Shown piece by piece: positions 1 through 8,100 of a DNA stretch of 64,000 nucleotides. Under the pieces are notes generated by a model. That model was not told where the DNA came from, ran no database searches, and saw nothing but the letters and a program-made list of their open reading frames with translations. Both the position numbers and the translations under genes were made by a program. The stretch comes from Micromonospora alfalfae (GTDB lineage Bacteria > Actinomycetota > Actinomycetes > Mycobacteriales > Micromonosporaceae), in contig NZ_JAKKFH010000012.1 in NCBI RefSeq assembly GCF_022230925.1, forward strand, positions 62,001 to 126,000, written 5' to 3'. Numbering within the stretch: the first letter of the stretch is position 1; every line of letters begins with the position of its first letter.

Positions 1-762
1 GACGGAGACAGCCTCGACTGGATGTGGGCCACCCACAACATCTGGGCGTACACGTTCGAGATGTACCCGGGCTCGTCCGGTGGCGGCGGCTTCTACCCGC
101 CCGACGAGGTGATCCCGGCGCAGACCTCGCGTAACCGCGAGGCGGTGCTGATCCTCAGCGAGTACGCCGACTGCCCGTACCGGGCCATCGGCAAGCAGTC
201 GCAGTACTGCGGCGGCGGTGGCGGCACCACTGTCTGGTCGGACACCTTCGAGACCGCCACCGGCTGGACCATCAACCCGGCCGGCACCGACACCGCCACG
301 GTTGGCGCGTTCGAGCGGGGCGCCGCCCAGGCGACCACGTCCTCCGGGGCCAAGCAGCTCACCCCGTACGCCGGGTCCAACGACCTGGTCACCGGCCGGC
401 TCGCCGGCTCGGCGGCCGGTGACTACGACCTGGACGGCGGCGTGACCAGCGCCCGGTCACCGGCGGTGACCCTGCCGTCCTCCGGCACGCTGACCCTCTC
501 GCTCGCCTGGTACCTGGCGCACGGCTCGAACGCGTCGTCGGCGGACTACCTGCGGGTGAGCGTGGTGCACAACGGCGGCACCACAGCGCTGCTCACCCAG
601 GCCGGCGCGGCCAGCAACCGCAACGGGAGTTGGGCGGTCGCCAACCTCAACCTCACCCCGTACGCCGGCCAGTCGGTCCGCGTGCTCGTCGAGGCGGCGG
701 ACGCGTCCGGAGCCAGCCTCGTGGAGGCGGCTGTGGACAACGTCACCATCACGTCCTCCTGA
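1..762 (+). CDS. Secreted M14 zinc carboxypeptidase, C-terminal part (5' end outside window)
   Basis: The reading frame is open from the first base, so only the last 253 residues are present. The opening stretch reads [12 protein letters not shown]; a Glu in such a TFEMYP strand is the general base of M14 (carboxypeptidase A/T-type) peptidases, and FYPPDEVIP just after it is typical of the actinobacterial secreted members. The catalytic domain ends near residue 65. A glycine-rich linker (about 66-75) joins it to a roughly 175-residue beta-sandwich module opening with [11 protein letters not shown], likely a carbohydrate- or substrate-binding accessory domain. Zinc ligands and signal peptide lie upstream of the window. 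A GC-rich hairpin follows the stop. The family call is confident; substrate is not visible. Confidence 0.85.
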   Translation, partial: DGDSLDWMWATHNIWAYTFEMYPGSSGGGGFYPPDEVIPAQTSRNREAVLILSEYADCPYRAIGKQSQYCGGGGGTTVWSDTFETATGWTINPAGTDTATVGAFERGAAQATTSSGAKQLTPYAGSNDLVTGRLAGSAAGDYDLDGGVTSARSPAVTLPSSGTLTLSLAWYLAHGSNASSADYLRVSVVHNGGTTALLTQAGAASNRNGSWAVANLNLTPYAGQSVRVLVEAADASGASLVEAAVDNVTITSS

Positions 763-765
763 TCG

Positions 766-800
766 GGTGGGGCCCCGTCCCGCCCCGGCGGGGCCCCACC
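766..800 (+). terminator. Hairpin after the carboxypeptidase gene
   Basis: An 11-bp perfect stem (GGTGGGGCCCC paired with GGGGCCCCACC) starts four bases after the stop codon. There is no T-tract, which is common for actinomycete terminators. It separates the peptidase from the riboswitch-controlled btu operon. Confidence 0.6.
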
Positions 801-896
801 ACCCGCTCGGAAACCTCTGGATCTCGGACATAAGCCTCCCCCGCCCGGTGTGGTGCGGGTGTCCGAGGCATCGACGGCCACCGACCGGCCCTTGAT

Positions 897-1031
897 CGAT
901 CCGACATCTCCTGGCGGTGCGCTACCGTCTTACCGACCAGTCCGCAGCGAAGCCGGTGCTCATCCCGGCGCTGTCCCGCAACTGTGATGCCCCACCGCCA
1001 GGTGGGGACGAGCCAGGTCGCCTACGGATCG
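897..1031 (+). promoter_or_regulatory. Cobalamin (B12) riboswitch aptamer
   Basis: The conserved cobalamin-aptamer blocks occur in order: AGCCGGTGCTCAT (951-963), the core CCCGCAACTGTGATG (975-989) and the B12-box-like GAGCCAGGTCGCC (1010-1022). Closing P1 strands CGATCCG (897-903) and CGGATCG (1025-1031) are complementary. It lies directly upstream of a cobalamin-type ABC importer, the classical target. Binding of adenosylcobalamin is expected to switch the btu genes off. Confidence 0.9.
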
Positions 1032-1084
1032 GTCGCGAAACGCGCTCTCGAGGAAGGGCGCCTCGTGGGCGGGCGTCGAAAGTC

Positions 1085-1123
1085 CCTGTCGGCGAAGCAC
1101 CACACTCCTCGACCGACAGGAGG
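1085..1123 (+). promoter_or_regulatory. Shine-Dalgarno-sequestering helix of the riboswitch
   Basis: CCTGTCGG (1085-1092) is perfectly complementary to CCGACAGG (1113-1120), whose 3' end covers half of the AGGAGG ribosome-binding site (1118-1123) of btuF. With the aptamer just upstream, this looks like a translational expression platform. An alternative anti-sequestering helix was not resolved. Confidence 0.6.
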
Positions 1124-1128
1124 CCCCC

Positions 1129-2058
1129 ATGAACAGACGTACCCCTCGGCTCTTCGCGGCGACACTCGCGGTCACCGCGCTCGCCCTCGGCGCCTGCGCC
1201 GACAAGGCCGACGACCAGCCGAACGCCGGCACCGCAGCCGCCGCCTACCCGGTCACCGTCGGCGCGCTCACCCTCGACAAGCGCCCTGAGAAGATCGTCG
1301 TGCTGTCGCCCTCCGCCACCGAGATGCTCTTCGCGATCGGTGCCGGTCCGCAGGTGACAGCCGTCGACGACCAGTCGAACTACCCGGCCGACGTGCCCAA
1401 GACCGACCTCTCCGCCTTCCAGCCGAACGCCGAGGCGATCGCCGGTAGGAACCCCGACCTCGTGGTGCTCTCCGACGACCGCAACAAGATCGTCGAGCAG
1501 CTCGGCAAGCTGAAGATCCCGGTGTACCAGACCCCGGCGGCGACCACGCTCGACGACTCGTACCGGCAGATCACCGAGCTGGGCACGCTGACCGGGCACG
1601 CCGACCAGGCCACCGACGTCGCCACCCGGATGAAGGACGACATCGCCAAGCTGGTCAAGGACCTGCCGCAGCGCACCGAGAAGCTCACCTACTTCCACGA
1701 GCTGGGCCCGGAGCTGTACAGCGCCACCAGCAAGACCTTCATCGGCTCGCTCTACAGCCAGGCCGGCCTGACGAACATCGCCGACCCGGCCGACGCGGAC
1801 GGTAAGAACTTCGGCTACCCGCAGCTGTCCCAGGAGTTCATCGTCAAGGCCGACCCGGACTTCGTCTTCCTGGCCGATGCCAAGTGCTGTCAGCAGAGCG
1901 CCGACACGGTCAAGGCACGCAGCGGCTGGGCCGGCCTCACCGCCGTGAAGAACAACCAGGTCGTCGCCCTCAACGATGACATCGCCTCCCGCTGGGGCCC
2001 ACGGGTCGTGGACCTGCTCCGGGTCATCATCGACGCGGTCGCCAAGGTGCCCGCATGA
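1129..2058 (+). CDS. btuF: Cobalamin ABC transporter substrate-binding lipoprotein
   Basis: This 309-residue protein has a type II signal peptide with lipobox LGAC (Cys23 lipidated), so it is predicted to be anchored outside the membrane. The rest matches the helical-backbone metal/cobalamin receptor family (PF01497): RPEKIVVLSPSATEMLFAIG at the start, a central long helix, and SRWGPRVVDLLRVI at the end. It captures cobalamin or a corrinoid and hands it to the BtuC permease. The ATG has a strong AGGAGG at 5 nt spacing and sits behind a B12 riboswitch, which supports cobalamin over siderophore. The btuC and btuD genes follow directly, so this is the first gene of a three-gene import operon. 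Confidence 0.88.
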   Translation: MNRRTPRLFAATLAVTALALGACADKADDQPNAGTAAAAYPVTVGALTLDKRPEKIVVLSPSATEMLFAIGAGPQVTAVDDQSNYPADVPKTDLSAFQPNAEAIAGRNPDLVVLSDDRNKIVEQLGKLKIPVYQTPAATTLDDSYRQITELGTLTGHADQATDVATRMKDDIAKLVKDLPQRTEKLTYFHELGPELYSATSKTFIGSLYSQAGLTNIADPADADGKNFGYPQLSQEFIVKADPDFVFLADAKCCQQSADTVKARSGWAGLTAVKNNQVVALNDDIASRWGPRVVDLLRVIIDAVAKVPA

Positions 2059-2089
2059 CCGTCGTCAGTCAGTGACCGGGCCGCGACAG

Positions 2090-3241
2090 GTGTCCGATCC
2101 GGCACCAACCGGTCGATTGGCCGAGCCGCCGCCGACAGCCCCGCGGGCCGAGCCACGTTCCGGGGCCCGGCCCGCCGGGCTGCCGTCCGGGGCCCGGCCC
2201 GCCGGGCTGCGCATGCGGTGGTTGGTCGCGGGGTTGGTCGCGGTGCTCGTCGCGCTCGTCGTCGGGGTGTCGCTCGGCCCGGTGAGCCTGCCCCCGGGCA
2301 GCGTCGCCGCCGAGCTGCTCAACCTGTTTCCCGGGGTGCACCTCGACAGTGGGCTGACCGAGCGGGAGATCGCGATCGTCACCGAGCTGCGCCTGCCCCG
2401 GGTGGTGCTGGGCCTGCTCGTCGGCGGTCTGCTCGCCCTCGCCGGTGGTTGCTACCAGGGCGTGTTCCGCAACCCGCTGGCCGACCCGTACCTGCTCGGT
2501 GTGGCTGCCGGCGCCGGCCTCGCGGTCACCGCGGCGATCGCCCTCGGCGGCGCCGGCCAGCAGGGCACGCTCTCCGGGCTGCCGATGACCATCCCGCTGG
2601 CCGCGTTCGCCGGTTCGCTGCTCGCCGTCACGATGACCTACGTGCTCGGCGCGGCCGGGGGGCGACGCGGGTCACCGGCCATGCTGATCCTGGCCGGGGT
2701 GGCGGTCTCCGCGTTCCTCTCCGCCGGGCAGACGTACCTTCTGCAACGACACGCCGACACCATCCAGCCGGTCTACTCCTGGTTGCTCGGCCGGCTGGCC
2801 ACCGCCGGTTGGCACGACGTGCTGCTGGTGCTGCCGTACGCCGTGCTCACCACAGTGGTGGTGCTGCTGCACCGCCGCGAACTGGACGTCCTCGCGGTCG
2901 GCGACGACGAGGCGAGAAGTCTGGGCCTGCACCCGCAGCGCACCCGATACCTGTTGATCGCCGCTGCCTCGCTGGGCACCGCGGCGGCGGTCTCCGCCAC
3001 CGGCCTGATCGGTTTCGTCGGCATCATCGTGCCGCACACCGTCCGGCTGCTCGCCGGGTCCAGCTACCGGGTGATCCTGCCGATGTCACTGCTGTTCGGC
3101 GGCGCGTTCCTGGCGCTGACCGATGTGGTGGCCCGCACCGTCGCCGCACCGTCCGAGCTGCCGATCGGGGTGGTGACCGCCCTGCTGGGCGGCCCGTTCT
3201 TCGTCCTCGTGCTGCGGACCGCCCGGCGAGTGCTCACGTGA
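2090..3241 (+). CDS. btuC: Cobalamin ABC transporter permease (FecCD/BtuC family)
   Basis: A FecCD-family permease with about ten membrane helices, forming the channel of the B12 importer. Signature pieces are NPLADPYLLGVAAGAGLA and the cytoplasmic coupling segment GLIGFVGIIVPHTVRLLAG, which contacts the ATPase. The start is uncertain: GTG at 2090 (383 aa, used here), GTG at 2072 and ATG at 2213 are in frame, and none has a good ribosome-binding site. The stretch before 2213 encodes a cytosolic Pro/Ala/Arg tail that includes a 9-residue tandem repeat (SGARPAGLP). The stop codon overlaps the btuD start, so the two are translationally coupled. Confidence 0.85.
   Translation: MSDPAPTGRLAEPPPTAPRAEPRSGARPAGLPSGARPAGLRMRWLVAGLVAVLVALVVGVSLGPVSLPPGSVAAELLNLFPGVHLDSGLTEREIAIVTELRLPRVVLGLLVGGLLALAGGCYQGVFRNPLADPYLLGVAAGAGLAVTAAIALGGAGQQGTLSGLPMTIPLAAFAGSLLAVTMTYVLGAAGGRRGSPAMLILAGVAVSAFLSAGQTYLLQRHADTIQPVYSWLLGRLATAGWHDVLLVLPYAVLTTVVVLLHRRELDVLAVGDDEARSLGLHPQRTRYLLIAAASLGTAAAVSATGLIGFVGIIVPHTVRLLAGSSYRVILPMSLLFGGAFLALTDVVARTVAAPSELPIGVVTALLGGPFFVLVLRTARRVLT
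2160..2212 (+). repeat. 27-bp tandem duplication inside the btuC N-terminal region
   Basis: Two nearly identical consecutive 27-bp units, each encoding SGARPAGL(P/R), lie between the alternative btuC starts. The unit length keeps the reading frame. The repeat is purely GC-rich and may have arisen by slippage. Confidence 0.7.
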
Positions 3242-4041
3242 GCCGCGAACCCGCCGCCGGTGCGGCGGCCGTCGAGGTGCGCGGGCTGCACGTAGCCCTC
3301 GGTGGCACGCCGATCCTGACCGGCGTCGATCTCACCGTCGCGGCCGGCGAATGGGTCACCGTGATCGGCCCGAACGGCGCCGGCAAATCCACACTGTTGC
3401 GCGCCGTCGGCGGCCTGCTGCCCGCGCCGAGGGCGATCACCCTCTTCGGTACGCCGAGTGCCGCGCTGCGCCGTCGGGACCGCGCCCGAATAGTGGCCAC
3501 TGTGGCACAGTCGCCGGTGGTGCCGCCCGGCATGTCGGTGCTGGACTACGTGCTGCTCGGCCGCACCCCGTACATCCCGACCCTGGGCCGGGAGTCCACC
3601 GCCGACGTCGACGCCGTGCACGAGGTGCTGGGGCGGTTGGACCTCGCCGGCTTCCACCGTCGCGAACTGGCCACCCTCTCCGGCGGCGAACGGCAGCGGG
3701 TGTTCCTCGCCCGCGCGCTCGCCCAGGGCGCGACGCTGCTGCTGCTCGACGAGCCGACCAGCGCGCTCGACATCGGCCACCAGCAGGACGTGCTCGAAGT
3801 CGTCGACCAGCTACGCCGGGAGCACGGCCTCACCGTCCTGGCCACCATGCACGACCTCTCCCTGGCCGGTGAGTACGCCGACCGGATGGTGATGCTCGCC
3901 GCCGGTCAGGTGGTGGCCGCCGGAACTCCGTCCGAGGTGTTGACCGAGGACCTGCTCGCCACCCACTACCGGGCCAGCGTCCGGGTGGTCCCCGGGGCCC
4001 ACGGCCCGTTGGTGGTCCCCGTCCGCCCCGCCCGCCCCTGA
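3238..4041 (+). CDS. btuD: Cobalamin ABC transporter ATPase
   Basis: A 267-residue ABC ATPase with Walker A GPNGAGKST (residues 44-52), Q-loop around VAQSPVV, signature LSGGERQRV, Walker B LLLLDEPTSALD and the H-loop in TMHDLSLA. The sequence is of the iron-siderophore/cobalamin importer class. It powers corrinoid uptake through BtuC. The GTG start lies in the sequence GTGA, overlapping the btuC stop by four bases. It ends the riboswitch-controlled operon; a convergent gene starts its 3' end 45 bp downstream. Confidence 0.9.
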   Translation: MSREPAAGAAAVEVRGLHVALGGTPILTGVDLTVAAGEWVTVIGPNGAGKSTLLRAVGGLLPAPRAITLFGTPSAALRRRDRARIVATVAQSPVVPPGMSVLDYVLLGRTPYIPTLGRESTADVDAVHEVLGRLDLAGFHRRELATLSGGERQRVFLARALAQGATLLLLDEPTSALDIGHQQDVLEVVDQLRREHGLTVLATMHDLSLAGEYADRMVMLAAGQVVAAGTPSEVLTEDLLATHYRASVRVVPGAHGPLVVPVRPARP

Positions 4042-4086
4042 GCCCCGCTGCTGACGTGGCCAGGGTCGGGGCGCGCGACGGGTTCG

Positions 4087-4851
4087 TCAGGGTCCCAGGT
4101 CGATGACGGAGAAGAGGGCGCCCTGGGGGTCGCGCAGGGCGGCGAAGCGGCCCGCCGGGATGTCGCGGGGCGGGACCAGGATCGTTCCGCCCAGCTCGGA
4201 GGCGCGGGCCGCGGCGGCGTCCGCGTCGGCCACCGCGAAGTACACCGTCCAGTACGCGGGCAGGTCGGCCGGGAAGTCGTCGGCCAGCGGCGGCATCATC
4301 CCGGCGACGATCTGCGTCCCGAGCCGCCACCCGGTGTACGTCATCGCGCCCACCGCCTGGTCGTCGGGCTGCCAGCCGAACACCAGCTCGTAGAAGACCT
4401 TCGCGCCCTCGGGGTCGGGGGTGACCAGCTCGTTCCAGCTCATCGCGCCCGGCACGTTGAACACCTCGGCACCGGCCATGGCCAGCGGCTGCCAGACGCT
4501 GAACGTGGCGCCGGCCGGGTCGGCGAAGACCGCCATCCAACCCCTGTCGAAGACCTCGAACGGGGGTACGACGACCTGCCCGCCGGCCCGTTCGACCCGG
4601 CCGGCGACCAGTTCGGCGTCGTCGGTGGCGAGGTACGTGGACCAGATCGGGACCTGGTCCGGGATCGCTGGCGGGCCGGCGCCGGCCACCGGCTTGCCGT
4701 CGAGCAGGAAGACCGTGTAGCCGCCCGCCTCGGGCTCCGGGGTGACCTGGCCGGTCCACCCGAACAGCTCCGGGTAGAAGCGCCGCGCGTCGGTCAGGTC
4801 CGGGGTGGCCAGGTCGGCCCAGCAGGGCGTACCCGGCGGGACGGTGCTCAC
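4087..4851 (-). CDS. Tandem VOC-domain (glyoxalase/bleomycin-resistance fold) protein
   Basis: A 254-residue soluble protein made of two homologous VOC modules: residues ~8-120 (starting WADLATPDLTDARRFYPELFGW) and ~130-252 (starting WNELVTPDPEGAKVFYELVFGW). Paired modules of this kind occur in actinobacterial proteins annotated as 27 kDa antigen or hydroxylase-like; the substrate cannot be read from sequence. The GTG start was chosen because AGAGGGG lies about 8 nt upstream and homology begins right after it; a longer reading frame to 5019 looks non-homologous. The gene stands alone, convergent with btuD. Confidence 0.8.
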   Translation of the reverse strand: MSTVPPGTPCWADLATPDLTDARRFYPELFGWTGQVTPEPEAGGYTVFLLDGKPVAGAGPPAIPDQVPIWSTYLATDDAELVAGRVERAGGQVVVPPFEVFDRGWMAVFADPAGATFSVWQPLAMAGAEVFNVPGAMSWNELVTPDPEGAKVFYELVFGWQPDDQAVGAMTYTGWRLGTQIVAGMMPPLADDFPADLPAYWTVYFAVADADAAAARASELGGTILVPPRDIPAGRFAALRDPQGALFSVIDLGP

Positions 4852-4945
4852 GTCAAGACCCCTCTCGGCCCGGGCGGCCACGGCGGCCCCCTGCCGGAAT
4901 CCTGGCACCGTCCCGCCGCGGCTCGGGGCGGAAACGGACGAATCG

Positions 4946-5683
4946 TCAGCTGAACCGGCGACCCTCGTCCCGCCGGTACGCCCAACCGGCGAGCGCGGCG
5001 AGCAGCACCACCCAGACACCGAGCATGATCATCGCCATCGGCTCCACGTCGTAGTCGGCCACCGCCGCCCACATCAGTTCGGCAGCGCCCCGGGTGGGCA
5101 GGTACGGCGCGATCGTCTCGATGAACCCGGGCGCGTCGCCCGGCGCGGAGAGTAGGCCGCCGCCGAACGCCAGCGGCAGGAAGATCAGCTGTGCCACCAC
5201 GATCGCCGCCTTGCTCGGCAGCAGGTAGCCGATGGCGAGCCCCATCAGCGTGAACGGCACCGAGATGACTGCCACGGTGCAGAGAGCCAACAGGAACGCT
5301 GCCGGGGTGACCTGGGCCGCGGTCAGCGTCGCGCCGATCACCACGACCGGGATCAGCGAGAGGTAGGTCAGCGCCAGGCCGGCCAGCACCCGGCCGGCGA
5401 ACCGCGGCGCCGGCCCGGTCGGCAGGGTCCGGGTGTACGGGTTCCAGGGCTGGTCGCGGTCCTCGGCGACACCGACGCCGTACTGGAAGATGTTGGCGCT
5501 CATCACCGAGAAGGTGACCATCGACGCGGTGGCGTAGGTGGCGCCGACCGGGTCGTCACCGGCGAACGGCACCACGAAGAAGATCATGGAGGCGGCCGGA
5601 AAGAAGGCGCTGCCGAAGACGGCCACCGGGATCCGGATGATCTCCAGGAGTTGGTAGCGGGCGTGGACCAGGGCGAGCTGCAC
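4946..5683 (-). CDS. ABC-2 type transporter permease
   Basis: A 245-residue membrane protein with about six hydrophobic helices and the ABC-2 (drug/antibiotic exporter) layout: a short N-terminal segment (MQLALVHARYQLLEIIRIP), a re-entrant first helix, and a loop carrying NPYTRTLPTGPAPRF, a pattern often seen in this family. It begins 10 bp after the stop of its partner ATPase, with a good ribosome-binding site (GAGGCGACAG), so the two make one exporter. The exported compound is unknown. Last gene of a four-gene operon with its own winged-helix regulator. Confidence 0.85.
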   Translation of the reverse strand: MQLALVHARYQLLEIIRIPVAVFGSAFFPAASMIFFVVPFAGDDPVGATYATASMVTFSVMSANIFQYGVGVAEDRDQPWNPYTRTLPTGPAPRFAGRVLAGLALTYLSLIPVVVIGATLTAAQVTPAAFLLALCTVAVISVPFTLMGLAIGYLLPSKAAIVVAQLIFLPLAFGGGLLSAPGDAPGFIETIAPYLPTRGAAELMWAAVADYDVEPMAMIMLGVWVVLLAALAGWAYRRDEGRRFS

Positions 5684-5693
5684 TGTCGCCTCC

Positions 5694-6620
5694 TCAGACT
5701 GTGGTGGGTCGGCCGCCGGCAGCGGCGGTGGTGGGCCGGCCGGTGTCGGCTGGCACGTCTGCGCTGGTGATGGCGAGGAACGCCTCCTCCAGCGAGGTCG
5801 GCCGTACCTCCAGGTCGGTGAACGGGGTCCGGGCCGTGACCAGCGCTCGGACCAGCTCGTCGGCGTCGGTGGTGAGCAGGTGCAACCGACCGTCGACCCG
5901 TTCGGTGCGGACCACCCCCGGCAGGTCGGGCAGGTCGTCGGCGACCAGGCTGACCCGGCGTACGCCCACGATGCCGCGCACCGCGTCCACCGTGTCGTCG
6001 GCGAGCACCCGGCCCTGCCCGATGACCACCACCCGGTGGGCGAGCGCCTCCACCTCCTCCAGGTAGTGGCTGCTCAACAGCACTGTGCCGCCGTCGTCGT
6101 GGAACGCCCTGATCGCGTCCCACAGGGTGTGCCGGGCGGCCACGTCCAGGCCCGTGGTTGGTTCGTCGAGCAGCACCAGGCGGGGTCGGCCGACGAACGC
6201 CAACGCCACCGCCAACCGGCGGCGTTGGCCGCCGGAGAGCCCACCGGTCTGCCGTCGGGCCAGGTCGGCGAGGCCGAAGCGGTCGAGCAGCTCCGCCCGG
6301 GGCACCGGGTCGGGGTAGTGCGCGGAGACGAAGTCGACGACCTCGCCGACGCGCAGCGTGCTGGGTGGGCCGGTCTCCTGCATCGTGACCCCGATGTGTC
6401 GCCGGCTCGCCGCGTCGCGGGGGTCTCCGCCGAACAGCTCGACCCGCCCCGAGCTGGGGCGGCGTAGCCCCACCAGCAGTTTCATCAGGGTGCTCTTGCC
6501 GGCGCCGTTCGGCCCGAGCAGGCCGACCAGTTCACCGGCCCGGACCTCAAGGTCGACACGGTCGAGGGCGAGGACGTCGCCGTACCGGCGGCTGGCCTGT
6601 TCGGCGCGGGCGAGGGTCAT
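5694..6620 (-). CDS. ABC-2 exporter ATPase
   Basis: A 308-residue ATPase of the drug-resistance ABC-2 class: Walker A GPNGAGKST (36-44), signature GLSGGQRRRLAVA, Walker B LVLLDEPTTGLD, and the C-terminal regulatory extension (about residues 220-290) with LEEAFL typical of this class. It drives the permease encoded directly downstream. Its ATG overlaps the stop of the upstream regulator gene as ATGA, so regulator and ATPase are translationally coupled. Confidence 0.9.
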   Translation of the reverse strand: MTLARAEQASRRYGDVLALDRVDLEVRAGELVGLLGPNGAGKSTLMKLLVGLRRPSSGRVELFGGDPRDAASRRHIGVTMQETGPPSTLRVGEVVDFVSAHYPDPVPRAELLDRFGLADLARRQTGGLSGGQRRRLAVALAFVGRPRLVLLDEPTTGLDVAARHTLWDAIRAFHDDGGTVLLSSHYLEEVEALAHRVVVIGQGRVLADDTVDAVRGIVGVRRVSLVADDLPDLPGVVRTERVDGRLHLLTTDADELVRALVTARTPFTDLEVRPTSLEEAFLAITSADVPADTGRPTTAAAGGRPTTV

Positions 6621-6928
6621 GGCTGCTCCTTCGACTGGGCGGGGTCGAGCAGGGCGCGGATCGATTCGGTGTACTCCTCGAACGCCAGCCGACCTCGCCG
6701 GCTGAGCCCGACCAGGGTCGCCGGGGTGCGTCCACGATGGGTCTTGCTGATCTCCACATAGCCGGCGTCCTCGAGCTTGCGCAGGTGCACCGAGAGGTTG
6801 CCGGCGGTCATCGCGAGCAGCTCCTGCAAGCGGGGGAACGCGATCTTGTCGCCGACGTTGAGAGCGGAGAGGCTGGCCACCACCCGCAGCCGGGCCTGCG
6901 CGTGGATGACCGGATCCAGCTCGGTCAC
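6617..6928 (-). CDS. Small winged-helix transcriptional regulator (ArsR/MarR-like)
   Basis: A 103-residue winged-helix DNA-binding protein: LDPVIHAQARLRVVASL, then the helix-turn-helix LLAMTAGNLSVHLRKLEDAGYVEI and a basic wing SKTHRGRTPATLVGLSRRGR. This compact class (HTH_34 type) usually controls adjacent ABC exporters. The GTG start overlaps the stop of the upstream membrane-protein gene (GTGA), and its own stop overlaps the ATPase start. It probably autoregulates the operon through the palindrome at 7577-7593. Effector unknown. Confidence 0.82.
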   Translation of the reverse strand: MTELDPVIHAQARLRVVASLSALNVGDKIAFPRLQELLAMTAGNLSVHLRKLEDAGYVEISKTHRGRTPATLVGLSRRGRLAFEEYTESIRALLDPAQSKEQP

Positions 6929-7569
6929 GGCTGCTGTCGCTGTCGCTGTCGCCGCCGGGCGAGCGCGCCGGCCACCAGTATTCCGCCGCCGCCGGCCACC
7001 GCCACGACGAGCGGGTGCCAACCCGGCCCGGCGATCGCCCCGATCACGTTGATCACGCTGATCCAGACGCCCAGCCGGAACAGGTCCTGGTCCAGCCAGA
7101 CCGCCCCGCCCGCCATGTGCAGCGCGCCGGTCAGCCCGACGGCGGTCGCCGACCAGAGCAGCGCCGCCAGGTCGTGCGGCAGGTGCTCGGAGATCCGGCC
7201 CAGCCCCGCGTAGACGCTCACCGAGCCGAGGGCCCAGGCGTACCCGTACCAGCGTCCACGCTGGGCGGACTCGCCGGTCACCTGGCCGTAGGCCCGTACG
7301 CTGACCACCGCCTGGATCGCCCCGGCGCTGGCGAGCAGGACGAAGAGGACTGTCAGCGGCAGCCAGCTCGGCAGTGGGACCAGCGCCCGATCGCCGGGGG
7401 AGAACCGCAGGAAGAACAGCCCGAAACCGACCAGCCAGGCGACACCCCATGGCCAGTAGAGCAGGCGGGCGTCGGGGTCGAGCCGGCGTGCCGTCGCCGA
7501 CCGTTGGTGCTGGATCAGCCGCAGCGCTGCCGCGGCGTCGGTGGGTGGTGAATCATCGTCGAGGTCCAC
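6925..7569 (-). CDS. Integral membrane protein of the ABC exporter operon
   Basis: A 214-residue protein with a charged N-terminus (DLDDDSPPTDAAAALRLIQHQ) and about five to six hydrophobic helices ending in RRRQRQRQQP. No enzymatic motif is visible. Proteins of this kind often precede small winged-helix regulators in actinobacteria and may sense or buffer the membrane signal. The GTG start lies seven bases after a -10-like TAAAGT, implying a leaderless mRNA; the longer frame to 7692 crosses that promoter and is not favoured. First gene of the four-gene operon. Confidence 0.72.
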   Translation of the reverse strand: MDLDDDSPPTDAAAALRLIQHQRSATARRLDPDARLLYWPWGVAWLVGFGLFFLRFSPGDRALVPLPSWLPLTVLFVLLASAGAIQAVVSVRAYGQVTGESAQRGRWYGYAWALGSVSVYAGLGRISEHLPHDLAALLWSATAVGLTGALHMAGGAVWLDQDLFRLGVWISVINVIGAIAGPGWHPLVVAVAGGGGILVAGALARRRQRQRQQP

Positions 7570-7576
7570 GCAAACT

Positions 7577-7593
7577 ACTTTACGATACAAAGT
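7577..7593 (-). promoter_or_regulatory. Candidate operator and leaderless promoter of the ABC exporter operon
   Basis: Read on the minus strand, ACTTTGTATCGTAAAGT has 5-bp inverted arms (ACTTT/AAAGT) and contains a -10-like TAAAGT that ends seven bases before the GTG start. A regulator bound here would block initiation. The AT-rich patch stands out against its GC-rich surroundings. Likely target of the winged-helix regulator in the same operon. Confidence 0.5.
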
Positions 7594-7704
7594 CGAGCTG
7601 GGTGGCCCCGCCAGCACCGGCCAGGACCCCCGATCTCGGCGAGCAGTGCCTATGGTGGGGAGTCGCGGCGACTGATCCGTCGCACAGCCCACAGGGGAGG
7701 GTCC

Positions 7705-8100
7705 GTGTCAAGCCCGAGCAATGAGCTGGAGGTCCAGCCGGAGGCCCTGACGGCGTTCGCCGCGGGGTCCAAGGATCGGGCGGCCCGCTTTCGCGAGCTG
7801 CACCGCGCCTTCGGCGACGGCCACGTGCCCCGGCACGCCTTCGGAGTGATGCCGGCGTCCTTCAGCCTCGCGGCGACGTACGCCGAGCAGTTCGAGGCGT
7901 GCCTTCAGGGGCTCGCCGACGGTGCCGAGATGATGGCGGACATCGCCGAAGGGCTCACCGACACCGCCGCCGCCTACACCGGCACCGACGCGGCGAACAC
8001 CGACCTGTTCGTGCCCGGCCGCCCGCCCGCTCCCGACGTCATCGCGCCCGGCCCCTGGTCGGGTGGCGCCGCCACTCCGAGCGGGTCGGTGCCCGCGTGA
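7705..8100 (+). CDS. EspC-like / WXG-type type VII secretion-associated protein
   Basis: A 131-residue protein with two predicted helices (LEVQPEALTAFAAGSKDRAARFREL and a second around YAEQFEACLQGLADGAEMMADIAEGLTDTAAAY) and a Pro/Gly-rich tail. This is the layout of ESX/EspC-type small secreted helical hairpins. GTG start with GGGGAGGG about 5 nt upstream. The stop overlaps the GTG start of the next gene, so both are made together, perhaps as a heterodimer. Function is inferred from fold and context only. Confidence 0.6.
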   Translation: MSSPSNELEVQPEALTAFAAGSKDRAARFRELHRAFGDGHVPRHAFGVMPASFSLAATYAEQFEACLQGLADGAEMMADIAEGLTDTAAAYTGTDAANTDLFVPGRPPAPDVIAPGPWSGGAATPSGSVPA

